A stretch of DNA of 64,000 nt from Streptomyces sp. NBC_00572 (GTDB lineage Bacteria; Actinomycetota; Actinomycetes; Streptomycetales; Streptomycetaceae), in the NCBI RefSeq assembly GCF_026341815.1, contig NZ_JAPENX010000001.1, positions 3,286,001 through 3,350,000 of the forward strand, read 5' to 3'. The notes below the pieces were generated by a model. It ran no database searches and was not told the DNA's origin. It worked only from the letters and a program-made list of their open reading frames with translations. How positions within the stretch are numbered: the first letter of the stretch is position 1; each line of letters starts with the position of its first letter. Shown here piece by piece: positions 33,189 to 40,110 of the stretch. The translations under genes and the position numbers were made by a program.

Positions 33189-33392
33189 ATGTCCGTTGCG
33201 CAGACCGTCGGCATCCGCAAGACCATCCGTCAGCTCCTGGTCGCGGTGGCGGCCTGTACCGCCGTCGCGGGCGGCGCCACCTTCGCCATCGGCTCCGACG
33301 CCGACCACCCGGTCGCCCCCCAGACCGTCGCCGGCGTCGCCGAGGACAACGGCTGGCCGGTCATCCCCCCGAAGCCGACCCCGACCAACTGA
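33189..33392 (+). CDS. Small exported peptide precursor
   Basis: 67-residue protein with a strong ribosome binding site (GGAGGA, 33179-33184). Basic residues RKTIR (10-14) precede a hydrophobic stretch (16-34), a Sec-type signal or anchor. The exported part is about 31-35 residues, acidic then Pro-rich, containing DHPVAPQT, EDNGWPV and the C-terminal PPKPTPTN. There is no cysteine pair, leader-peptidase GG site or enzyme partner indicating a modified peptide. It faces two LuxR-family regulators and could be a signalling peptide, but a small envelope protein is equally possible. Confidence 0.75.
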   Translation: MSVAQTVGIRKTIRQLLVAVAACTAVAGGATFAIGSDADHPVAPQTVAGVAEDNGWPVIPPKPTPTN

Positions 33393-33459
33393 CATCACCT
33401 TTCGGGAAATTCATCCCGCGGATTCCCCTGGGGCCCGCCCCGGAATTCTTGAGCCGTCA

Positions 33460-33491
33460 GGCCCCGCAATCGCTGCCACGATTGTGGGGCC
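33460..33491. terminator. Strong bidirectional stem-loop
   Basis: GGCCCCGCAATCG pairs with CGATTGTGGGGCC across the loop CTGCCA; 12 of 13 pairs are canonical and one is a wobble. It separates the peptide gene from the convergent LuxR gene. Confidence 0.75.
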
Positions 33492-33533
33492 CCGGTATTT
33501 CCCCCGCGCCCCGGCGGCTCGTGAATGAGGTGG

Positions 33534-34586
33534 TCAGTCCAGCCAGCCGAGCCGCACCGCACGTGCCCCCGCCTCGAAACGGCTCGTCGCGCCCAGCTCC
33601 TGCATCAGCTCCGAAATCATCCGGCTGACCGTCCGCAGCGACACCCCGAGCGTCCGCGCGATCCGCTCGTCCTTCATCCCCGAGGCCAGCATGAGCAGCG
33701 CCGCCCGCTGCTGCTCCGAGAGGCCGTCGCCCCCCGCCTCCGCCGTCGCCTCGTTGCCGTACGGCGTCGCCGTGTGCCAGCAGTGCTCGTACAGGCTCAG
33801 ATACGGCCGCACGAGCGCGCTGCCCCGTGCCAGGATCGCGCCCTCGCCCGGCTCCTCGGGGCGGATCGGCACCAGCGCGAACTGCTGGTCGGCGATGATC
33901 AGGTTCATCGGGACGACGGGGGCCAGGCGGATCTCCACGCCCAGCTCCGCCCGCTGCCCCAGGAACTTCTCCATCTCCGGGTCCGTGGCCTCCTGCCGGC
34001 CGTAGATGGCCCGCACCCGCACCCCGTTGGCGATCTGCCGCCGGTCCCGGTCGAGCATCCGGTCCGGGTTCTGCCGCCCCGGCATCCCCGGGTGCAGCGC
34101 GGCCGAACTCTCCTGCATCACGTCGGTGATGTCCTCGATGGCCTGCTGGATCCTGCGGTAGTCGGTCAGCGCCTCGACGTGCGCCTCCGCCCGGGTGAGC
34201 GCCTCGGCCCGCAGATAGGAACCCGCGAGGATCTCCAGCGTGCTGTACGCCTCGTCCGCCTCCGCCAGGTGCTCCCGCAGCCGCTCACGCTCACGCTCCA
34301 GGAGCCGCAGCAGCGCGATCTCCGGGTCGATCGCCGCGACCGTGTCCGTCTCGGAGCGCCAACTGCCGTCCTGCACCGCGGCGATGGTGGCGTGCGCCTG
34401 CCCGGTCGGCACGATCAGGCCCAGGGTGAGGAGTTCGCCGCGACATCGCTCGTACTCCTCCGGCGCGAGCCCGAGTTCCCTGCGGACCTCCTCGAAGTCC
34501 GAGACGCCCCGGCGGCGCAGCTCCTGGTACACGGCAAGGAGGACTTCGGTCGTGTCCTCCCCGATGCCGTCGCCCGCAGTGACCAT
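33534..34586 (-). CDS. LuxR-family orphan regulator, copy 1
   Basis: 350-residue regulator with a C-terminal LuxR helix-turn-helix (~285-345: LSEQQRAALLMLASGMKDERIARTLGVSLRTVSRMISELMQELGA in outline). The N-terminal ~70 residues look like a TrmB-type winged helix (VYQELRRRGVSDFEEVRRELGLAPEEYERCRGEL). A central segment with VRVRAIYGRQEAT and the PLD-like VVPMNLIIADQQFALVPI follows. It has no receiver domain, so it is not a classical response regulator. Its neighbour is a clear paralogue in tandem, and the exported-peptide gene lies just beyond, convergent. Confidence 0.9.
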   Translation of the reverse strand: MVTAGDGIGEDTTEVLLAVYQELRRRGVSDFEEVRRELGLAPEEYERCRGELLTLGLIVPTGQAHATIAAVQDGSWRSETDTVAAIDPEIALLRLLERERERLREHLAEADEAYSTLEILAGSYLRAEALTRAEAHVEALTDYRRIQQAIEDITDVMQESSAALHPGMPGRQNPDRMLDRDRRQIANGVRVRAIYGRQEATDPEMEKFLGQRAELGVEIRLAPVVPMNLIIADQQFALVPIRPEEPGEGAILARGSALVRPYLSLYEHCWHTATPYGNEATAEAGGDGLSEQQRAALLMLASGMKDERIARTLGVSLRTVSRMISELMQELGATSRFEAGARAVRLGWLD

Positions 34587-34712
34587 GGCGAAGTGACCCC
34601 CTCATCCTCCGAGTCGCCCCGCCCTCACCTTGTCATACGGCTCGGCGGGAGTCCGTCGTGCAATGCCCGTACCCGTACCTGCACCTACCGTGTCGCACAG
34701 GAACTCCTTGGA

Positions 34713-35804
34713 CTAGACCCCCTGTTCGGATCCCTCGCCGTCGAGCAGGCCGAGCCGGGCCGCCTTCACCCCGGCCTCGAAGCGGCTCGCCGCCCCCAGT
34801 TCCTGCATGACCTCCGAGAGGAGCCGGCTGACCGTCCGGAGCGAGACCCCGAGGCTCCGTGCGATCTGTTCGTCCTTGATCCCGGAGGCCAGCATGTGCA
34901 GCGCGGCCCGCTGCTGGTCGGACAACCCGTCGCCACCGCTCTCGCGGGGCTCCTCGCCGTACCGGGCGGCCGCCTGCCAGCAGTACTCGTAGAGCGCGAG
35001 GTAGGAGCGGACGAGGCCGGGGCCGCGGGCCAGGATGGTGGGCGAGTCCGGGTCGTGCGGGTCGGTCGGCAGCAGGGCGAAGTTCTCGTCGGCGAGGACC
35101 ATGTTCATCGGGACGACGGGGGAGAGGCGCAGCTCCACCCCGAGCGCGGCCCGGTCGGCCAGGTGCTGGGTCATCTCGGGTACGGTGCCGACCCGCCGGC
35201 TGTACATGGCGCGGACCCGCACGCCCCGGTCGGCCCGGCGGCGGTCCCGGTCCAGCTCGGCGGCCATGTCCTCACGCCGCACGGACCCGGTGTGCATGAC
35301 GTGCACGGCGGTACGGACGGACTCCGTGAGCTCCGTCAGCTCGCGCAGCACCCGCTGCGGGTCGGTGACGATCTCCACCTCGACCTCGGAGCGGGGGGCG
35401 GCCCCGGCACGCAGGAACGGTCCGGCGAGCGCTTCGAGGGCGGTGTGCGCGCGGCTGGTCGCGGCCAGCCGGTCCTGGAGCCGGTCACGCTCCCGGCGCA
35501 GCAGCCGCAGCAGGGCGACGTCGGGGTCGACGACGGTGGGGACGAGGGAGCGGGCGCGTGTCTCCGGGCCCCGGGGGGTCCCCGGTCCCGAAGCGTCCTG
35601 AGGGGCGTCCGGTTCCGAAGGGTCCTGAGGGGCGGTGAGTCCCAAGGAGGCGAGTTCCTCGCGACATCGCTCCCGCTCTTCGGCGGTGAGCTCCAGGCGG
35701 TCCGCGGCCTCGTCGAAGGCGGTGCCGGGGCGGGCGCGGAGTTCCTGGTAGACGGCGAGGGCCTGCTCGCTGCCCACGCGGGACACGGCGGCGTTTCTGG
35801 ACAC
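34713..35804 (-). CDS. LuxR-family orphan regulator, copy 2
   Basis: 363-residue paralogue of the next gene downstream, sharing AVYQELR, LLRLL-RERDRLQDRLA, VRAMYSRR, SPVVPMNMVLADENFALLP and the C-terminal LSDQQRAALHMLASGIKDEQIARSLGVSLRTVSRLLSEVMQELGAASRFEAG block. A Pro/Gly/Asp-rich insert (~70-105) is specific to this copy. GTG 35804 aligns with the start of the paralogue; a GTG at 35882 would add 26 residues. The two genes probably arose by tandem duplication and may have diverged in ligand or promoter choice. Confidence 0.88.
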   Translation of the reverse strand: MSRNAAVSRVGSEQALAVYQELRARPGTAFDEAADRLELTAEERERCREELASLGLTAPQDPSEPDAPQDASGPGTPRGPETRARSLVPTVVDPDVALLRLLRRERDRLQDRLAATSRAHTALEALAGPFLRAGAAPRSEVEVEIVTDPQRVLRELTELTESVRTAVHVMHTGSVRREDMAAELDRDRRRADRGVRVRAMYSRRVGTVPEMTQHLADRAALGVELRLSPVVPMNMVLADENFALLPTDPHDPDSPTILARGPGLVRSYLALYEYCWQAAARYGEEPRESGGDGLSDQQRAALHMLASGIKDEQIARSLGVSLRTVSRLLSEVMQELGAASRFEAGVKAARLGLLDGEGSEQGV

Positions 35805-35946
35805 GGCGCAGCAGACTCCCCTCGGATCCGGTGGACCCTGTTGAATCGCCCCGCTAGACCCTGCCACAAAATCGAACGACACGCACGGAGTTGACCGGCG
35901 ACCCGGTCCGCGGACGGGCGTCGGCTCGCACGGTCCTGACTGCGGC

Positions 35947-36387
35947 TCAGGCGGCGGGGGCGCTCGCCCGGCAGTCGGGGCACAGGCCCTTGAAGACGAC
36001 CTCCGCGTCCTCCACCCGCCACTTCGGCAGGGCGCCCTTGGGCGGGGCGGGCGCGGCCGCCGCGACGTTCTCCACGCGGCCGCACACCGTGCACAGCGCG
36101 TGCTGGTGCGCCGGTCCGGAGATCTCGAAGACCGCGGGCAGGCCGGGCCGGTCGAACTTGCTGACCAGGCCCGTCTCCTGGAAGTGCCGCAGCATCTCGT
36201 ACACGGCCTGGCTGGTCAGCGTGCCGAGCCGCTCGCGGGCGGTCGTGGTGATCGCCTCGACGTCGAGATGGCCGCCGGCGGCGAGCACCGTGAGCACCTC
36301 CAGGCGCGGGCCCGTGACCCGCAGCCCGACGTCGCGCAGGCGCTGGATCACCGCCTCGCGGCCCGTCAGCTCTTCCACGACTGCCAT
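35947..36387 (-). CDS. Fur-family metalloregulator
   Basis: 146-residue Fur-family repressor. The winged helix has VGLRVTGPRLEVLTVLAAGGHLDVEAIT and TLTSQAVYEMLRHFQETGLVSKFD. The dimerisation domain has HQHALCTVCGRVENV (CxxC) and a second CPDC pair near the C terminus, giving a structural zinc site. It could be FurA/CatR-like (peroxide or iron sensing) or Zur/Nur-like; no catalase gene is in the window. GGAGAAG precedes the ATG. Confidence 0.9.
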   Translation of the reverse strand: MAVVEELTGREAVIQRLRDVGLRVTGPRLEVLTVLAAGGHLDVEAITTTARERLGTLTSQAVYEMLRHFQETGLVSKFDRPGLPAVFEISGPAHQHALCTVCGRVENVAAAAPAPPKGALPKWRVEDAEVVFKGLCPDCRASAPAA

Positions 36388-36444
36388 CTTCTCCGCCCGC
36401 CACCTGGTCGGCTCAAACTTTTGTGGGCATCGTACCTCTTGCTC

Positions 36445-36486
36445 GTCAACCTCGTCAGGTGTGCTTGTCGACCTCGTCAGGTGCTT
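36445..36486. repeat. Tandem direct repeat upstream of fur
   Basis: Two adjacent copies of a GTCRACCTCGTCAGGTG unit (36445-36466 and 36467-36486) lie in the 111-base gap between the Fur start and the methyltransferase stop. They may be a duplicated operator or a simple duplication. Confidence 0.5.
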
Positions 36487-36498
36487 CCGGCCGTCCGT

Positions 36499-37392
36499 TC
36501 AGTCGTCCGTCCTGCACACGAGCAGGACGGACTCGGTGCGGTCGTCGATCCGGTGCCGCCGCCGGCCCTCGATGTGCAGCCCCGCCGAGTGCAGCTCGGC
36601 CGCGAGCCGCTCGGGGTCCACGATCCACTTGTCGGTGGTCAGCACGACCCGCTCCGTGGACAGCTTCCCGGTCCTGACCGCGTAGTACGTGATCCGCTCG
36701 CTCATCGACGGCAGGTCGAAGACCTGCCGGGCCACCACCCACTCGTCGATGCCGTCGAAGCGCGGCACCTGGAACGCCCAGGTCCGCTGCGGCTCCGCGA
36801 TCAGCCCCGGGAGCTGGTGCGCCGTGTAGTCGAGGGCGAGCGCCCCGCCCGTCTCCAGGTGGGACGCCACCTCCCGCAGCAGCTCCGGCCGCCGTGCCGG
36901 GGGCACGGCGGCGACCATCGCACCCGCGAGCAGCGCGAGCCGGTAGCTGCCTTCGAGCCGCAGCTCCGTGAGGTCCGTCCGGTGGGTGACGACCAGACCG
37001 GCCACCTGCGGACCGATCCGGCGGGCCCAGCTGTCGAGGCGCTCAAGGGCCGAGGCGTCCCGGTCCACGGCTTCCACGGCGAAGCCGTGCCGGGCGAACG
37101 GGACGGCGAGCCGCCCGGCGCCGGAGCCGAGGTCCAGAACGGGTCCGCCGGTGGAGCGGGCGAGGCTGAGGTACCGGACGATGTCCGCGCTGTGCGGGCC
37201 GAGCAGAGCGTCGTGCAGCCAGACGGAACTCTCGTCGGCGGAGGACACGGATTCGAGCCCGGGAAGGGTGTCCGAGGTGACCCGGACGCCGGCCCCGGGA
37301 GCGGGCTCGTGCTCCCGGCCGTATCGGGACGGCAGGACCGGAGCGAGCGCTGCGGGCACGACGGGCAGGGAAGTGCCGCTCGGTGTGTGCAT
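36499..37392 (-). CDS. Class I SAM-dependent methyltransferase
   Basis: 297-residue methyltransferase. The SAM-binding motif I is PVLDLGSGAGRLAVPFARHG, with the acidic residue of motif II in VEAVDRD. GGALALDYTAHQL follows as motif IV-V. ATG 37392 has a clear GGAGGA ribosome binding site. The N-terminal ~60 residues are not part of the fold and may be flexible. The substrate is unknown; resemblance to methyltransferases of peptide natural-product clusters is only an impression, and no precursor or partner enzymes are near. Confidence 0.88.
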   Translation of the reverse strand: MHTPSGTSLPVVPAALAPVLPSRYGREHEPAPGAGVRVTSDTLPGLESVSSADESSVWLHDALLGPHSADIVRYLSLARSTGGPVLDLGSGAGRLAVPFARHGFAVEAVDRDASALERLDSWARRIGPQVAGLVVTHRTDLTELRLEGSYRLALLAGAMVAAVPPARRPELLREVASHLETGGALALDYTAHQLPGLIAEPQRTWAFQVPRFDGIDEWVVARQVFDLPSMSERITYYAVRTGKLSTERVVLTTDKWIVDPERLAAELHSAGLHIEGRRRHRIDDRTESVLLVCRTDD

Positions 37393-37562
37393 CGCTCCTC
37401 CAGGGGCTCGCTCGGTCCATGCCGTCCGGACGAGGTGCCCGTGCCGCCGGGGACCGCGCCGCTGGACCCATCGTGACCTGGGGAGGGAACCCCGATCCAC
37501 CGAATCGGGCTGCGTGAACACGCGATGGCGTGGATCTGCCACGCCCAGAGGTGCGACTCTCG

Positions 37563-38042
37563 CTAGAGCGTGCGGCTCCAGCGAGTGGCGGACAGGGCGG
37601 TGAAGCCGAGGTGGCTGTAGAACGGCAGCGCCGGGTCCGTCTCCGCGGGGAGTTCCACCCGCTGGTCCCGGGCCCCGAAGCTCCGCATCCGGTCCGTGGC
37701 CGCCGCCAGCAGGGCCGTACCCACGCCCCGGCGGCGGGAGCCGGACGCCACGGCCAGGGCGTACACCTCGCCCTCGCCCGGGACCGGGACGCCGCCCGCG
37801 GCGGCGCCGACGACCGTGCCCTCCGCGTCGGTGGCGACGAGCCAGCCGAGCCAGCCGGGCGCGCCCCCTGGAATTTCAATTTCCGCTCGTATGCGGGGGA
37901 GTGCGCATTGTGCGGAGATCAGTCGCCGCATCGGGATTTCGTCCAGTATTCCCGCGTAGCTGCTCCGAATGACGTCGGCAAGCAGCCTGGATATCGTCGT
38001 CGCATCGCCGGCCGCGGCCGTCCGAACGCCAGCCAGCTGCAT
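37563..38042 (-). CDS. GNAT family N-acetyltransferase
   Basis: 159-residue acetyltransferase: VYALAVASGSRRRGVGTALLAAATDRMRSFG contains the R-R-x-G-x-G/A acetyl-CoA loop, and PFYSHLGFTALSATRWSRTL is the usual C-terminal strand. The N-terminal half is variable and binds the unknown acceptor. ATG 38042 is preferred, with AAGGG upstream; an ATG at 38090 would add 16 residues. The 149 bases upstream are A/T-rich for this genome and probably hold its promoter. Confidence 0.85.
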   Translation of the reverse strand: MQLAGVRTAAAGDATTISRLLADVIRSSYAGILDEIPMRRLISAQCALPRIRAEIEIPGGAPGWLGWLVATDAEGTVVGAAAGGVPVPGEGEVYALAVASGSRRRGVGTALLAAATDRMRSFGARDQRVELPAETDPALPFYSHLGFTALSATRWSRTL

Positions 38043-38191
38043 TGGTTTTGTACCCTTCGACGTGCCGAGCCCGATCCCCAACATACCCACAATAGCGGGG
38101 AATTCAGTTGTTCGTGACCGATGCGAAATCTACGAATTCGCTTAGTAAATAGGGCTGTTCGGCATGTCGGACGGGTGCTGAACCGAGTCAA

Positions 38192-39109
38192 TTATCCGGG
38201 GAAGGAACAGCAGGCGACGATCAAGGGGGTCATCGCGAGCCCTGCGGCCGCGATGGTCAACAGGCCGTGCAGAACGGGATGTCCGGCGCTGTGCGGAGTG
38301 AGGATGCGCCGCATCCGCAGCGCCGCCGAGGGCCCGCCCGCGGCGAAAGCGGACTTGGGCGCCCGCCCCGACGCGAGCGCGTACAGCGCCGTGGCCAGCG
38401 CGTCCCGCGTGCATCGGCGCAACGCCCGGTCGTCCGCGGCCATTTCGAGCAGTAGCGGTACGGAACCCCCGCCGTGCCGGGCGAGGGGGAGGTGCGGGAA
38501 GACGGCCGCGAAGGCCTCCGACGCGGCGACGAGGAGATGGTGCCGCCCCGCGATGTGCGCCCGCTCGTGCGCGAGCGCCGCCGCGAGCTGGGCCGGGGTG
38601 AGGGTGTCCACCGCGCCGGAGGAGACCACGACCCGGCGCGAACGGCCCGGCAGGCAGTACACGGCGGGCCGGGCGTCGTCGAGGACGGTGGCCCGCAGGG
38701 CGGGGTCGTACCGTCCGACGAGCCGCAGCACCCCCGCGTGCCGCACCCGCACCCGGCGGGCCCTGACCAGCCGGCGCACGAACGCGGCGGCCGGTACCGA
38801 CAGGACGGCGAGGGAGAGCGAGAAGGCGAACCGCTCGCGCCCGTCGAGGTTCAGGAGCTCCTCGACCGTGGGCAGCTGGAAGGCGAACATCATGTCCGCC
38901 AGACGGTGGCTGCTCTCGCCCGACAGGACCAGCTGGGCGGGCAGCAGGGCGGTCGCGACGGCGAAGGCGGCGCCGCACGCGGCCCACACGCCGAGCGCGA
39001 GCCGGGGCGCCTGCTGGGCCCAGCGCGCCCGGACGAGCAGCCAGGGCACGAGGAATCCGGTGAGTACGGCGAGCCCGAGGGGGACGAGGACGTGGTGGTT
39101 CACGTTCAC
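38192..39109 (-). CDS. M56-family membrane metallopeptidase (BlaR1-like)
   Basis: 305-residue membrane protein with about four helices and a cytoplasmic zinc-protease motif HERAH (in LAHERAHIAGRHH) plus a downstream E in EMAADD, as in the BlaR1/MecR1 protease domain. It lacks the C-terminal penicillin-binding sensor domain of BlaR1. Its GTG start overlaps the BlaI-type repressor stop (GTGA). The pair is expected to work by signal-triggered cleavage of the repressor. The stimulus is unknown; many Streptomyces carry several such pairs without a linked beta-lactamase. Confidence 0.9.
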   Translation of the reverse strand: MNVNHHVLVPLGLAVLTGFLVPWLLVRARWAQQAPRLALGVWAACGAAFAVATALLPAQLVLSGESSHRLADMMFAFQLPTVEELLNLDGRERFAFSLSLAVLSVPAAAFVRRLVRARRVRVRHAGVLRLVGRYDPALRATVLDDARPAVYCLPGRSRRVVVSSGAVDTLTPAQLAAALAHERAHIAGRHHLLVAASEAFAAVFPHLPLARHGGGSVPLLLEMAADDRALRRCTRDALATALYALASGRAPKSAFAAGGPSAALRMRRILTPHSAGHPVLHGLLTIAAAGLAMTPLIVACCSFPG

Positions 39110-39501
39110 GTGCCGCTCCCGCCGGGCTGGGGTTCGTGGTCGCCGCGGGCGGCGCGCAGGGCCGCGTCGAGGGCGTCCATGTCCTCGTCGGAGATGACCT
39201 CCACGAACCGCAGGAGGGCGGCGGGGCGGTCCTGGCTGTCGCCGAGCGCGTCCCGCATCAGGCCCGCGGTGTACTCCTCGCGGCTGCGGACGGGCTCGTA
39301 CAGCCAGGCCCGGCCGGCCTTCTCGCGGCGGAGCCAGCCCTTGCGGTGCAGGATGTCGGCGACCGTCATCACGGTCGTGTAGGCGACGCGTCGTCCCCGA
39401 TTGATGTCGTCGACGACCTCGCGGACCGTGGCGGGCCGCTGCCAGGCCCACAGTCGGTCCATGATCTCGGCCTCCAGCTCTCCCAGCCGGCGCACGTGCA
39501 T
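39106..39501 (-). CDS. BlaI/MecI/CopY-family repressor
   Basis: 131-residue winged-helix repressor: LGELEAEIMDRLWAWQRPATVREVVDDINRGRRVAYTTVMTVADILHRKGWLRREKAGRAWLYEPV is characteristic of the family, followed by a short dimerisation tail. No CopY-type CxC metal site is visible, so it is BlaI-like rather than copper-sensing, although the next locus is a copper operon. It is coupled to the M56 peptidase gene, and GGGGGAGGGG precedes its ATG. Confidence 0.92.
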   Translation of the reverse strand: MHVRRLGELEAEIMDRLWAWQRPATVREVVDDINRGRRVAYTTVMTVADILHRKGWLRREKAGRAWLYEPVRSREEYTAGLMRDALGDSQDRPAALLRFVEVISDEDMDALDAALRAARGDHEPQPGGSGT

Positions 39502-39552
39502 CCCCTCCCCCTACGGGCGGCTCATCGTACGGGCCGCTCCCCTCGCCGAGGT

Positions 39553-39569
39553 ATACCCCCCAGGGGTAC
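39553..39569. promoter_or_regulatory. CsoR box upstream of a small ORF/foldback
   Basis: ATACCCCCCAGGGGTAC matches the three boxes near copA and differs from that at 42871 only in the last base. It lies 10 bases ahead of the start codon of the 55-residue reading frame. Confidence 0.75.
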
Positions 39570-39578
39570 GGTGGCGGG

Positions 39579-39746
39579 ATGTCGACCCTCATGAAGACCC
39601 TTACGCGAAACCGCCCCTGCGCGAAGGTCTGCGACTCCGGTCTGCCCGGATCGGTGGAGCTGGTGCTCCTCCGGCAGCTGCTCGGCCTCTGTCTCCGGCT
39701 GAGTCTCACGCTGTCCGCCGACTGTCCTTCACGCAAGGGCGGTTGA
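39579..39746 (+). CDS. Putative copper-controlled small ORF inside a foldback sequence
   Basis: 55-residue reading frame directly behind a CsoR box, with four cysteines (14, 18, 38, 49) and Leu-rich C-terminal half. Third-position G/C bias is weaker than in neighbours. The same DNA forms a 19-base inverted repeat (39609-39627 with 39726-39744, 17 of 19 matches). It may be a small copper-induced peptide, a structured RNA, or a fossil mobile element; I cannot choose between these. Confidence 0.35.
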   Translation: MSTLMKTLTRNRPCAKVCDSGLPGSVELVLLRQLLGLCLRLSLTLSADCPSRKGG

Positions 39747-39786
39747 TACCGGCCCACCGGTCCTTCGCCGGGCACGGCCTAGTCCG

Positions 39787-40068
39787 TCATGTCCGGATCA
39801 GCCGGGCGATCGCCTTCGACGCCTCGCCCACCTTCTCCTTCGCCTGGTCCCCGCCCTGCGCGATGGCCTCCGTGACGCAGCAGCTCAGGTGCTCGTCGAG
39901 CAGGGCCACCGCACAGGACTGGAGGGCCGCGTTGATCGCGGAGACCTGGGTGAGGACGTCGATGCAGTAGACGTCCTCGTCGACCATCCGCTGCACCCCC
40001 CTGACCTGGCCCTCGATCCGGCGCAGGCGTCTGATGATGTCTTCCTTGTGCTGTCCGTAACCGGCCAC
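39787..40068 (-). CDS. csoR: CsoR copper-sensing repressor
   Basis: 93-residue all-helical repressor. The Cu(I) ligands Cys35, His60 and Cys64 of the CsoR fingerprint are present (VYCIDVLTQ, LLDEHLSCC), and HKEDIIRRLRRIEGQVRGVQRMV is the family's DNA-contacting N-terminal helix. It releases G-tract pseudo-palindromic operators when Cu(I) binds. It is the third gene of the HMA chaperone-copA-csoR operon, and four matching boxes lie in the locus. Confidence 0.95.
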   Translation of the reverse strand: MAGYGQHKEDIIRRLRRIEGQVRGVQRMVDEDVYCIDVLTQVSAINAALQSCAVALLDEHLSCCVTEAIAQGGDQAKEKVGEASKAIARLIRT

Positions 40069-40110
40069 GGCGGGCTCCTCGGGGATTCGGCGGGGAAGGT
40101 GGGGTCCGGG

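Noticed and set aside
33189..33392. Exported peptide as a RiPP precursor modified by the downstream methyltransferase
   Set aside because: The methyltransferase lies 3 kb away on the other strand beyond three regulators, and the peptide has a signal-like rather than a leader-like N terminus.
38091..38191. Small plus-strand ORF near 38121
   Set aside because: It runs into Ala/Arg-rich shadow sequence antisense to the M56 gene and has no ribosome binding site.
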